Of a stretch of DNA of 10,000 nucleotides, positions 1 through 7,195 are shown piece by piece. Below the pieces are notes generated by a model, which saw only the letters and a list, made by a program, of their open reading frames with translations, had not been told where the DNA came from and ran no database searches. The DNA lies in NCBI GenBank assembly GCA_020216655.1, contig JAIWNU010000080.1:1-10000 (forward strand), read 5' to 3'. This DNA is from Treponema sp. Lineage in GTDB: Bacteria; Spirochaetota; Spirochaetia; Treponematales; Breznakiellaceae. A program made the translations under genes and the position numbers. Each line of letters begins with the position of its first letter. The first letter of the stretch is position 1.

Positions 1-7
1 CGCCGCA

Positions 8-1522
8 TTAAGGTTTCTTTGTTGTATCGGTAGTCCCTTGGGTTCCGGCGTTGTCCTGGACAGCGTCCTGGAGCTGCTTGAGGGTTTTTGTAGATTTCAT
101 CAACTCTGCAAAATTTTCCTGCCGCAGAACCTGAACCGCTGCCTGAAGCTGAATATCATATTCAAGGTCATAAACCGGTGCGATGGACGTCCGGTTCCGT
201 TCATCCCGGATAAGCCGCTTAAGGAGCGTAATATCCAAATTGTAGGCGGCTGATAGTTCCTTTGCAAAGGCTTCGATCCGTGCGGGGCTTGCGGAAGGTT
301 CAGCCTTCACAAAGGCAGGGATCTTGTTGTCGTTGATGAGCCGGTTTAGGGCAGCCGCTTCCTTTTCTGTCAGTTCGGGGAGCTTAATCTCCCGATCTGG
401 GGGAATGCCCTTTTTATCAATATTGACATCGCTGGGTGTGTAATACCGGGCCATGGTCAGCTTAAAGCCTGATCCATCAATCGGATATACCTGCTGGACC
501 GAACCTTTTCCGAAGGATCGCTCACCGATAAGGTAGGCCCTGCCGCGGTCCTTAAGTGCTCCTGCTACTATTTCCGAAGCCGAAGCGGAACCCCGGTTGA
601 TAAGCACCACTACCGGAATAGTGGCCGGTACTAAGGGGTTTTTACGGGCCGTAAAGACAGAGTTTTCTCCGGGGAGCCGGGATTTGGTGGAGACCACAAC
701 GCCACCATCGAGGAAGAGATCCGATACGCCGATAGCTGACTGCAGGAGCCCGCCATAATTGTTGCGGAGATCCACGATAACTGCCTTGTAGTTGTTTTTT
801 CTAAAGTCATTTATGGCTTGCTGGACCCGCTCTGTAGTCATAGGGGTAAAGGTGATAATCCGTACATAGCCAATATCGGAGCCGATCATGGCATGTTTAA
901 CCGTAGGAACTTCGATAATGGCCCGTGTCAGTTTAACGGAAAACTCCATTTTATCCCCGCGCCGGATAAGGATGGTGACTTCTGTACCGGGGACGCCCCG
1001 CAGTTTAGAAAGAACCTGATCCATGGTGAGTTTTTCAGTGTTCTCTCCGTTAATTTCTATGATGAGGTCACCGGGCTGTATGCCGGCCCTCCATCCTGGA
1101 GTGTCTTCTATGGGGGCTGCTACCTCCACATAGGGCGGAAGCCCATCAGGCCGGGGACCGCTTGGTTTAGAGATATACAAACCTACTCCCCCAAAGGAGC
1201 CCTGGGTTGTATCGTTCAGGTCTGACATGTCCGCTTCGGTCAGAAAGGTGGAATAGGGGTCTTTGAGGGATTCGAACATGCCCTTCATGGCCCCTTCGTA
1301 AAGGGTTTTGGGATCCACCTCATCTACATAATGCCGGAGAATGAAATCAAAAACGTTTTGAATAATTGCAGGATAATTCTGTTCTGCCGCAGGTTTGTTC
1401 TGGGCTTGTATATCGCTGACTGCAACAAACAGAAACAAGAGACCGGATAAAAAGACGGAGCTTATCCAAATAACCGAATTGGAGCGTTTCCGCTGGGGCG
1501 GTAAAGTTTGTGGTTCGTTCAT
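8..1522 (-). CDS. ctpA: C-terminal processing peptidase (S41 family, CtpA/Prc type), exported
   Basis: A 504-residue serine protease that trims or degrades exported proteins, acting outside the cytoplasmic membrane. A basic stretch (RKR, residues 11-13) precedes a hydrophobic segment (about 17-36) ending near AQA at 38-41, so it is a signal peptide or membrane anchor. A PDZ domain follows (about 108-198), with its GFG-type loop at 110-115 and the GD of AGIQPGD at 146-152. The S41 core runs from about 217 to 380. The catalytic serine is S314 in GSASASE and the general base is K339 in SFGKGSVQQ; their 25-residue spacing equals that of E. coli Prc, and Q343 matches the third active-site residue. 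The C-terminal part (about 385-504) is helical and ends in a polar tail. ATG at 1522 is the only workable start: an in-frame TAG lies 12 bases upstream and no start codon follows before the hydrophobic segment is broken. No ribosome binding site is visible. Its divergent orientation suggests separate transcription from the rest of the window. Confidence 0.95.
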   Translation of the reverse strand: MNEPQTLPPQRKRSNSVIWISSVFLSGLLFLFVAVSDIQAQNKPAAEQNYPAIIQNVFDFILRHYVDEVDPKTLYEGAMKGMFESLKDPYSTFLTEADMSDLNDTTQGSFGGVGLYISKPSGPRPDGLPPYVEVAAPIEDTPGWRAGIQPGDLIIEINGENTEKLTMDQVLSKLRGVPGTEVTILIRRGDKMEFSVKLTRAIIEVPTVKHAMIGSDIGYVRIITFTPMTTERVQQAINDFRKNNYKAVIVDLRNNYGGLLQSAIGVSDLFLDGGVVVSTKSRLPGENSVFTARKNPLVPATIPVVVLINRGSASASEIVAGALKDRGRAYLIGERSFGKGSVQQVYPIDGSGFKLTMARYYTPSDVNIDKKGIPPDREIKLPELTEKEAAALNRLINDNKIPAFVKAEPSASPARIEAFAKELSAAYNLDITLLKRLIRDERNRTSIAPVYDLEYDIQLQAAVQVLRQENFAELMKSTKTLKQLQDAVQDNAGTQGTTDTTKKP

Positions 1523-1590
1523 AGGTATATTCTAGAGATGAACATGGCTTTGTCAACCAAGGGCCTGGAAATGGTTGTAATTATACCTAT
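1521..1590. repeat. 9-base inverted repeat across the divergent promoter region
   Basis: ATAGGTATA (1521-1529) and its exact complement TATACCTAT (1582-1590) are 52 bases apart. The left arm covers the CtpA start codon region and the last base of its -10 box; the right arm lies upstream of the promoter proposed for the rightward operon. It could be a regulator site, but both arms are AT-rich and a chance match is quite possible. Confidence 0.3.
1529..1556 (-). promoter_or_regulatory. Sigma-70-type promoter of the CtpA gene, predicted leaderless start
   Basis: Read on the minus strand, a perfect -35 box TTGACA (1556-1551) is followed by 16 bases and a -10 box TAGAAT (1534-1529), one mismatch from TATAAT. 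Only six bases (ATACCT) separate the -10 box from the ATG at 1522, so transcription should begin at or next to the start codon. This fits the lack of a Shine-Dalgarno sequence. The boxes are seen directly; the start site is inferred. Confidence 0.7.
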
Positions 1591-1598
1591 ATAACCCC

Positions 1599-1627
1599 TT
1601 GACCGGCGGGATTGTAACCCGTAGAGT
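1599..1627 (+). promoter_or_regulatory. Candidate promoter of the rightward operon, predicted leaderless start
   Basis: TTGACC (1599-1604, one mismatch from the -35 consensus) is followed by a 17-base spacer and TAGAGT (1622-1627, four of six matches to the -10 consensus). The ATG at 1634 lies six bases after the -10 box, the same geometry as the divergent CtpA promoter. A small inverted repeat, CGGG (1607-1610) with CCCG (1618-1621), sits in the spacer. The -10 match is modest; the AT-rich stretch at 1581-1595 is an alternative -10 region but has no convincing -35 box. Confidence 0.45.
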
Positions 1628-1633
1628 TTTATC

Positions 1634-2047
1634 ATGAAAATACATCGCCCCCTTGGTTTGAGCGTCCTTGTGTATGAAGTTGTCCGTATGGTCATCTTGC
1701 TTGTATTGTCCGTATCACTAGAGCCCTCAGGTTTTGTTGGGCCTGCCTTGATAGGATATTTGCTGGCTCCGCAGATTCTTTTTGCGCTCATTGCGCTTTT
1801 TGTTTGGATTGATGAAACGAGATACCGGGACTATGTTTCTTTATACGTGGCTGGAAAAACACTGCTCGTCTGGGCGGGCCTTTTATGGTTGTTTTCTTCT
1901 TTTAAAACGATAGTAAAAGCCCTTATGATGTATACTGGAACTGCCGGTGAACCCTTTATGATTGCAGTCCTCGTCTTGATACCCTTTGAGATTGCAACCA
2001 TAATACGTATGGTATTGTATATGAAGAGGCCGGCGGAGGATCATTGA
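1634..2047 (+). CDS. Small integral membrane protein, four predicted helices, function unknown
   Basis: I do not recognise this 137-residue protein. Hydrophobic segments at about 8-28, 34-58, 68-88 and 106-129 suggest four transmembrane helices. The polar segment WIDETRYRDY (58-67) between helices 2 and 3 is the most charged part and a plausible functional loop. The tail is short and charged (KRPAEDH). There is no cleavable signal peptide. An in-frame TAG lies 12 bases before ATG 1634, and only a weak AGAG (1623-1626) could serve as a ribosome binding site; the next in-frame ATG (1688) would cut away much of helix 1. The stop overlaps the start of the ATPase gene by one base (TGATG), so the two are probably translationally coupled. 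A membrane partner or anchor for that ATPase is possible, on gene order alone. Confidence 0.8.
   Translation: MKIHRPLGLSVLVYEVVRMVILLVLSVSLEPSGFVGPALIGYLLAPQILFALIALFVWIDETRYRDYVSLYVAGKTLLVWAGLLWLFSSFKTIVKALMMYTGTAGEPFMIAVLVLIPFEIATIIRMVLYMKRPAEDH
2035..2040 (+). promoter_or_regulatory. Ribosome binding site that fixes the ATPase start
   Basis: GGAGGA lies inside the end of the membrane protein gene. It is six bases from ATG 2047 but only three from the in-frame TTG at 2044, so ATG 2047 is the better start. Confidence 0.75.
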
Positions 2048-3198
2048 TGCGTATTCTTCCCATTGCCAGTGGAAAGGGCGGTGTTGGTAAATCTCTGATT
2101 TCTGCTAATCTGGCCATTGCATTTGCCCAGGCAGGAAAAAAGGTTGTCCTGGCGGATTTAGATCTGGGAGCTTCGAATCTGCATCTGCTGATTGGGTATC
2201 GGGCTCCTAAAACCGGAATTGGAACCTTTTTAAGTGATCTCCGCTCCGATTTTTCCCGGGTTGTGGTTGATACGGATATTCCAAACCTGCGCTTTATTCC
2301 CGGGGACGCAGAAATACCCGGCAGCGCTAACTTAAAACCTGCCCAGGTGAGTGCTTTAGCCCGCCGGCTTTTAAGCCTCGATTGTGACATCCTTGTGCTT
2401 GATCTCGGGGCGGGGACTCATCAATCTATTTTGGATTTCTTTTTGCTGTCCGGCCAGGGAATTGTGGTAACCACTCCCACGGTAACCGCAACGTTGAATG
2501 CCTATCTTTTTCTTAAAAACACCGTGTTCCGTCTCATGTATTCATCTTTTAAAAAAGGAAGCGGTGCCTATGCCTACCTGGAACAGCTCCGAAAGGACGG
2601 ATCTAGCCTGCAGCAGCTCTATATTCCTAAATTAATGGAAGCTATCCGGGATATAGACAATGAATCGTACACCAAATTTAAGGAACGGATGAAGCTTTTC
2701 CATCCTCGGCTTATTATGAATATGATCGAGGACCCCAAGAGTGCTGAAGTGGCCCAGAAAATCAGACGGTCCTGTGCGGAATATTTGGATCTGGAGATTG
2801 AACATCTGGGGGTTATTTACAGGGATACACTGCAGGATACGGCTCTGGCAGCCCGGCTCCCTATCATTCTTTATAAAAACCAATCGATCCTGTCTCAGGC
2901 AATTTACCGGATTGCGGATAAAATCATGCAGTCCGAGGAAAACCGGGTACCCCTGGAGGGGAGAACCATAGAAGAGAGCTTTCAGGAAGCCGAGATGGAG
3001 GCCGAGGTTGATTTTGAAGCGAAGATGGAATACGTGGAGGATCTTTTACACTGTGGAGCCCTTTCCATGGCAGATCTCGTGGAAACCGTTAAAACCCAAC
3101 AATTGGAAATTAACCAGCTCCGGAAGGAAAACCTGTTTCTAAAAAGTAAGCTGGTTAAAGTTCTTTCTTCCCTTCCGTCTGATCGCGACCGGCGTTAG
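2047..3198 (+). CDS. MinD/FlhG-like P-loop ATPase with C-terminal coiled coil
   Basis: A 383-residue ATPase of the SIMIBI class (ParA/MinD/FlhG group), whose members dimerise with ATP and position proteins or structures in the cell. The deviant Walker A motif is SGKGGVGKS (8-16), with signature lysine K10 and P-loop K15. The switch I region reads DLDLGASN (37-44) and Walker B reads ILVLDLGAG (115-123). LGAG resembles the TGAG of FlhG more than the SPAG of MinD. About 50 mostly helical residues (168-219) are inserted before the conserved NMIED strand region (225-229). After the ATPase fold (to about 295) comes an acidic stretch (309-333), then a heptad-like coiled coil (about 343-375). The amphipathic membrane-targeting helix that ends MinD is not apparent. 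No flhF is adjacent, so this may be a paralogue of the usual flagellar FlhG. It overlaps the membrane protein gene and sits 23 bases before fapA, which suggests a shared job. Confidence 0.88.
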   Translation: MRILPIASGKGGVGKSLISANLAIAFAQAGKKVVLADLDLGASNLHLLIGYRAPKTGIGTFLSDLRSDFSRVVVDTDIPNLRFIPGDAEIPGSANLKPAQVSALARRLLSLDCDILVLDLGAGTHQSILDFFLLSGQGIVVTTPTVTATLNAYLFLKNTVFRLMYSSFKKGSGAYAYLEQLRKDGSSLQQLYIPKLMEAIRDIDNESYTKFKERMKLFHPRLIMNMIEDPKSAEVAQKIRRSCAEYLDLEIEHLGVIYRDTLQDTALAARLPIILYKNQSILSQAIYRIADKIMQSEENRVPLEGRTIEESFQEAEMEAEVDFEAKMEYVEDLLHCGALSMADLVETVKTQQLEINQLRKENLFLKSKLVKVLSSLPSDRDRR

Positions 3199-3221
3199 GA
3201 TACTTTTGGAGATAATGGCCG

Positions 3222-6125
3222 ATGGCTGGAACGGTTGTTAAAGGTGACATGCAGATTGTTGTCGACAGCCTGGAACTGGAAGCAAAACTTTCGTTTAGCC
3301 CTGCCAAAGAAGGCCCCGAATGGTCCGGAGAAGGGATTTTAAAACTTTTAGGCGAAAAACGAATTACCCCCCTTCCGTCGCCGAAGTTTATCGAAGAGAT
3401 TTTGCAGCGTTTTGCCAAAGCCAAGGGGCCTGTGGCAGAAACGGTTGTAAAGGGTGAAGCCCCAGTCCCGCCGGTACCGGAGCAGGTTACCTGGTCGGAT
3501 TTGCCGGTGCCTCCGGAATTGGCCGCCCTTGTCCCTGAGGTGGCTGCAAAGACCGGAAATCCGGTGCTGTACCAAATCCGGGTAGAAAAGATTAAACGGG
3601 AAACCGAGGTGACTAAGCCTGGGCCTTTGCCGTTTCTGCCGCCTAAAAAAGAGATTGTTGTTACCTATGACAAGAAAGAAGTTCAAGAACCAGTCTATGT
3701 GGATCCGACGGTGCTTGACTATGCCTATGCCCAGCGGGGCCAGCGTGTCGGCTTGGTAGCCCCACCTAAACCGGGCAAGCCCGGTAAAAGTGTCTATGGC
3801 AAACCAGTTCCCCCCGATACCTCAGCAGATGCCCAGTTTTTTCTAGGAAACGGACTTGTTCGTGATAAAAACGAAATTAAGGCAGAGCGTACGGGCGTAG
3901 TGCGGATCGGGAGAAATTGGGCCGATATGCTTCCCCTGGCTTCCCATAGCTGGCGGGTGGAACGGGGTACAGATAATGTCACCTTCTTCTTATATTTTGA
4001 ACCTGGAAACCCCCGGCTTCCTCTGCCTCTGGCGGCTGATATTATTTCTGCGGCAGTCTCTCAGGGAGCCCGTCAAGCAGATTTACTTGCAGAACCGGAA
4101 CTGCTGCGGCTCATACAGGATGCGGTCCAGAAAGGAGAAGCGCTCCTTGCCCATCCCTTATCCAGATTGATGGATGGAATGGCAGAAGTCGTAGTTTCAA
4201 AAGATGCACTCCTTGCGACCTTGAACCTCCGCAAATCCTTGTCCGGCGGGAATCCGCTTACCCTCAAGGCTATTTCAGAGGCAATCCGCAACTCCCGTGT
4301 CCGGGGCTTTGATGTCGAAAAGGTCAAGGCCGATATAATGGCTTTTATTCAGGGTCAAGACATAGAGCTTAAAGATTATATTTTAGTCCAGGGGAAAGCA
4401 CCGAGCCGGGGAAAAGAAAAGGAAATTAAATTAACTCTTTCTGTTTTGGGAGAAGCAGAACGGAAAGAACAGATAGAGCGTCTTGCTGCGGATCCGAAGA
4501 TTGCTGCCAATTTTGTTTCAGAATTTGGTTTTCCCCTGGAAGAATGTACCCATATAGCCGTGGTACAAAAGGGAGCGCGTATAGGCATTATTAGCCAGCC
4601 CCCTTCAGGTTCTCCTGGAATGGATGTTTATGGTCGCGAGATTCCCGGTTTGCCTGGCAACGATCCTGACATTCGGGTATGTCCGGGTATATCCCTACGG
4701 CCCCCCGATATAATTGCAGAAAAATCAGGTATCCTGTGTATAAAACATGTACCGCCTCTATTCCAGGCCTGTATCCTGGAATATCAGGATGCCCAAATTA
4801 CCGTGAGTCTTTCTTCTGATGCCATGGAAGCCCGATTAAGCCTGGTCCGCGAGTCTGGTTTGGGGAAACCGCTCACCGCAGAGGCGGTGAATCAGGCCCT
4901 TGCAGAGGCTGGGGTTGTCCGCGGTATCGATGGTAGCGCGGTCGCTGAGGCGCTGAAGATAGCTTTGGAAACCGGTTCATGTTCATCGGTGCTGGTTGCC
5001 CGCGGCCAGGCGCCGGTACCCGCAGGGGAACGCTCGATTACCTGGCTGGCAGATCTTAAGGCTGGCCCAGAGGGTAACGGGGTGATCAAAAAGACTGCGG
5101 TCAAAGAGGGGCAGCTTCTTGCCCGGGTTATAGATTCTGGCGCTGAAGGCCGAGCTGGCTTTGATGTTAAAGGGACGGTTTTGTCCCCCGAAAAGGGGAC
5201 CAGTGTAAAGATTCAGCATGATGAAAGTATTCTTGAAAAGCCCATTGAAAATGGCTTTGAATGGTATGCCAAGCGAACCGGAGACCTGGTATTTGACGGC
5301 TGGACCGCTAAAATAACCTCCCTCTTTGCGGTAAAAACCGATGTGGGACCTGCCACGGGAAACATTAATTTTGTGGGAGAAGTTCGTATTGCAGGCTCGG
5401 TTAAGTCCGGTTTTGCCGTTTTTGGCGGCCAGGATGTTTTGATTGGCGGTACCGTTGAGGCTGCTCTTGTCTCTTCTGGGGGCAAGGTTGTGGTAAGCCA
5501 GGGCATTATTGGTGGGGGCAAGGGGGTGGTCCGGGCCCGGAAAACCATAGAGGCGAGCTTTGTGGAACAGGCGACGCTGCTTGCGGTGGAGCATATCCGG
5601 ATACAGAACGGCTGTCTTGGCAGCAACGTCAAGACCAATGGCCGCCTGATTCTGGTGAGCGAGCGAGGCAATTTTGTGGGAGGTCTCTGCCGGGCCCGGC
5701 AAGGGGTAGATGCGGCCAACCTCGGTTCCGAACGGGCGATCCACACCGAAGTATCCTTCGGGCAGGATTATCTTATTATGGACCAGATTGAAGTGGCTGA
5801 ACGGGAAATAGAAAAAATTAAAAAGGCTTTACAAGATATTGAAATGCGGCTCAAGAAACTAGAAGCCTCTGGATCTGCCCTCGACGCTGTACGGGCAGAA
5901 AAGGTCAGGCTTATGAAGCTGCTCGAAAAATACGGGCTCCATCTTTTTACGCTCCGAGAGAAATTTGAAGAGCACCATGGATCGGAAATTCGTGTGCGGG
6001 GTACTGTGTACCCAGGGGTGGTCATGGAAAGCCACGGACGGTATTATGAGGTAAAACAGAAACGAACCGGAGTGGTCTTTTACTTTAACCGCGACACGGG
6101 ACGTATTCAGGAAAAAAATCTGTAA
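3222..6125 (+). CDS. fapA: FapA family protein (DUF342), enlarged with repeated N-terminal domains
   Basis: A 967-residue cytoplasmic protein of the FapA/DUF342 family; known members are commonly 450-650 residues and have been linked to flagellar assembly and polar organisation. Three FapA N-terminal-like modules can be seen, at about 11-230, 321-510 and 523-700, with a half module at 250-318. Each full module has a beta segment with an acidic position, a helical segment, a V.G.AP turn and a closing G.PG..V.G..P motif, as in KPGKSVYGKPVPP (186-198) and SPGMDVYGREIPG (464-476). A glycine/valine-rich stretch (about 705-835) matches the right-handed beta-helix of the family. Two helices (about 853-882 and 886-917) form a coiled coil, and a beta-rich tail (920-960) ends the protein. 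GGAGA (3208-3212) is nine bases before ATG 3222; ATG 3215 is in another frame and stops after eight codons. Pairing with the MinD/FlhG-like ATPase suggests a role at a cell pole or flagellar base, which is inference. Confidence 0.9.
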   Translation: MAGTVVKGDMQIVVDSLELEAKLSFSPAKEGPEWSGEGILKLLGEKRITPLPSPKFIEEILQRFAKAKGPVAETVVKGEAPVPPVPEQVTWSDLPVPPELAALVPEVAAKTGNPVLYQIRVEKIKRETEVTKPGPLPFLPPKKEIVVTYDKKEVQEPVYVDPTVLDYAYAQRGQRVGLVAPPKPGKPGKSVYGKPVPPDTSADAQFFLGNGLVRDKNEIKAERTGVVRIGRNWADMLPLASHSWRVERGTDNVTFFLYFEPGNPRLPLPLAADIISAAVSQGARQADLLAEPELLRLIQDAVQKGEALLAHPLSRLMDGMAEVVVSKDALLATLNLRKSLSGGNPLTLKAISEAIRNSRVRGFDVEKVKADIMAFIQGQDIELKDYILVQGKAPSRGKEKEIKLTLSVLGEAERKEQIERLAADPKIAANFVSEFGFPLEECTHIAVVQKGARIGIISQPPSGSPGMDVYGREIPGLPGNDPDIRVCPGISLRPPDIIAEKSGILCIKHVPPLFQACILEYQDAQITVSLSSDAMEARLSLVRESGLGKPLTAEAVNQALAEAGVVRGIDGSAVAEALKIALETGSCSSVLVARGQAPVPAGERSITWLADLKAGPEGNGVIKKTAVKEGQLLARVIDSGAEGRAGFDVKGTVLSPEKGTSVKIQHDESILEKPIENGFEWYAKRTGDLVFDGWTAKITSLFAVKTDVGPATGNINFVGEVRIAGSVKSGFAVFGGQDVLIGGTVEAALVSSGGKVVVSQGIIGGGKGVVRARKTIEASFVEQATLLAVEHIRIQNGCLGSNVKTNGRLILVSERGNFVGGLCRARQGVDAANLGSERAIHTEVSFGQDYLIMDQIEVAEREIEKIKKALQDIEMRLKKLEASGSALDAVRAEKVRLMKLLEKYGLHLFTLREKFEEHHGSEIRVRGTVYPGVVMESHGRYYEVKQKRTGVVFYFNRDTGRIQEKNL
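3252..5321 (+). repeat. Divergent tandem repeat of the FapA N-terminal domain inside the fapA gene (3.5 copies)
   Basis: Copy 1 covers 3252-3911, the half copy 3969-4175, copy 2 4182-4751 and copy 3 4788-5321. The repeats are seen at protein level only. Examples of equivalent positions are LRKSLSGGNPLTLKAISEAI (336-355) with LVRESGLGKPLTAEAVNQAL (541-560), and YILVQGKAP (386-394) with SVLVARGQAP (589-598). The half copy (250-318) has the first subdomain but lacks the G.PG..V.G..P closing part and runs straight into copy 2. Copies are strongly diverged, so the duplication is old. Confidence 0.75.
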
Positions 6126-6137
6126 GCAGGAGTAAGT

Positions 6138-7175
6138 ATGCCGCTCTATATTAAATATCCAACCTGGATCAGGCCGGAGATAATTCCAGGTCTTCCGGTT
6201 CGTTGGTATGGGCTTATGTACCTGGTAGCCTTTGTAATTGCCTATCTGCTTTTTCGCAGGCAGCAAAAGGAACGGAACCTTCATCTGGATGAGGACAGTA
6301 TTTCATCCTTGTTTTTCTGGACTATTGTGGGCCTTTTAGTCGGGGCCCGTATTTTTGCTACCATTGTCTATGATACAAGCGGAATTTACCTTCAAAAGCC
6401 CTGGCGAATTTTCTGGCCCTTTGAGGGCAAAAAATTCGTAGGCCTCCAGGGGATGAGCTACCACGGGGGCCTTTTGGGCGCGATTGTAGGATTTGTATGG
6501 TACTGTGGGTACAAAAAATGGGATGCCCGGGAACTGGGGGATATGCTGGTGGTGGCGGTCCCTCTGGGATATACCTTTGGCCGTCTCGGCAACTTTTTTA
6601 ACGGAGAACTCTATGGACGGGTTACCACAAGTCCCATTGGTATGATTTTTCCCCATGCAGAACAATTTCCCTACAACCTGCCGTGGGTTAAAACCATTGC
6701 CGAAGAGCTCGCTATCGTTCCGGTCAATGGCTATGTTAATCTGCCCCGTCATCCATCCCAGCTCTATGAGGCCCTGTTCGAAGGAATAGTCCTCTGGGCT
6801 ATTCTGTGGTTTCTACGGAATAAACGGCCTTTTAAGGGCTTTCTTATCGGGCTTTATATCATCGGATATGGAACCTTCCGTTTCTTTATTGAGTATTTTA
6901 GAGAACCGGACGCAGATCTGGGGTATCGGATAGAACTGGTAAAAACGGGTCTGCCGCCAGCTTTATTCTCATCCTTTTTTAATTTCTCTACTGGACAAAT
7001 ACTCTGCTTTCTGATGATTTTAGGTGGCGGTATCTGGCTGTTCATTGCATCCAGGCTGCCAAACAATAAACCAGGAACGGTACATCTTGGCAGCCCTGCC
7101 CTGGTAGAACAGCACCAGGAAGACCGGTCAAAACGCAGGAATGAGCAGAAAAAACTGCGTAAAAAACTAAAGTAG
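6138..7175 (+). CDS. lgt: Prolipoprotein diacylglyceryl transferase
   Basis: An inner-membrane enzyme that moves the diacylglyceryl group of phosphatidylglycerol to the lipobox cysteine of prolipoproteins, the first step of lipoprotein maturation. At 345 residues it is longer than many Lgt proteins. Residues matching the E. coli active-site set are Y24 (RWYGLMY), H109 (SYHGG), R149, N152 and E157 in the signature GRLGNFFNGELYG (148-160), and R248 and E252 in RFFIEYFREPD. Several hydrophobic segments (about 22-40, 57-77, 107-123, 214-226, 234-250, 284-305) fit the multi-helix fold. The segment 160-206 is longer than in many relatives. The C-terminal tail (about 325-345) is strongly basic and probably cytoplasmic. 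AGGAG (6128-6132) is five bases before the ATG, and the gene starts 12 bases after fapA. Spirochaetes depend heavily on lipoproteins, which fits the suggested host. Confidence 0.97.
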   Translation: MPLYIKYPTWIRPEIIPGLPVRWYGLMYLVAFVIAYLLFRRQQKERNLHLDEDSISSLFFWTIVGLLVGARIFATIVYDTSGIYLQKPWRIFWPFEGKKFVGLQGMSYHGGLLGAIVGFVWYCGYKKWDARELGDMLVVAVPLGYTFGRLGNFFNGELYGRVTTSPIGMIFPHAEQFPYNLPWVKTIAEELAIVPVNGYVNLPRHPSQLYEALFEGIVLWAILWFLRNKRPFKGFLIGLYIIGYGTFRFFIEYFREPDADLGYRIELVKTGLPPALFSSFFNFSTGQILCFLMILGGGIWLFIASRLPNNKPGTVHLGSPALVEQHQEDRSKRRNEQKKLRKKLK

Positions 7176-7182
7176 AACGGTT

Positions 7183-7189
7183 AAGGAAG
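7183..7189 (+). promoter_or_regulatory. Ribosome binding site that fixes the thrC start
   Basis: AAGGAAG is six bases before ATG 7196. The in-frame TTG at 7190 directly abuts it and would leave no spacer, so ATG 7196, giving the family-like N-terminus MKYFSTRD, is preferred. Confidence 0.75.
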
Positions 7190-7195
7190 TTGCCC

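Noticed and set aside
818..1225. Plus-strand open frame of 135 codons opposite ctpA
   Set aside because: It covers the conserved PDZ and protease core of ctpA in antisense and its translation resembles no protein.
2044..2046. TTG as the ATPase start
   Set aside because: It is only three bases from GGAGGA; ATG 2047 has normal spacing and gives the usual short lead-in to the Walker A motif.
3215..3241. ATG 3215 as an alternative start near fapA
   Set aside because: It is in another frame and reaches a stop after eight codons.
4983..5744. Long antisense open frame (253 codons) opposite fapA, with a second overlapping frame at 5213-5746
   Set aside because: It lies wholly opposite a well-supported gene, its translation shows no recognisable domain, and GC-rich codons of the sense gene easily leave such frames open.
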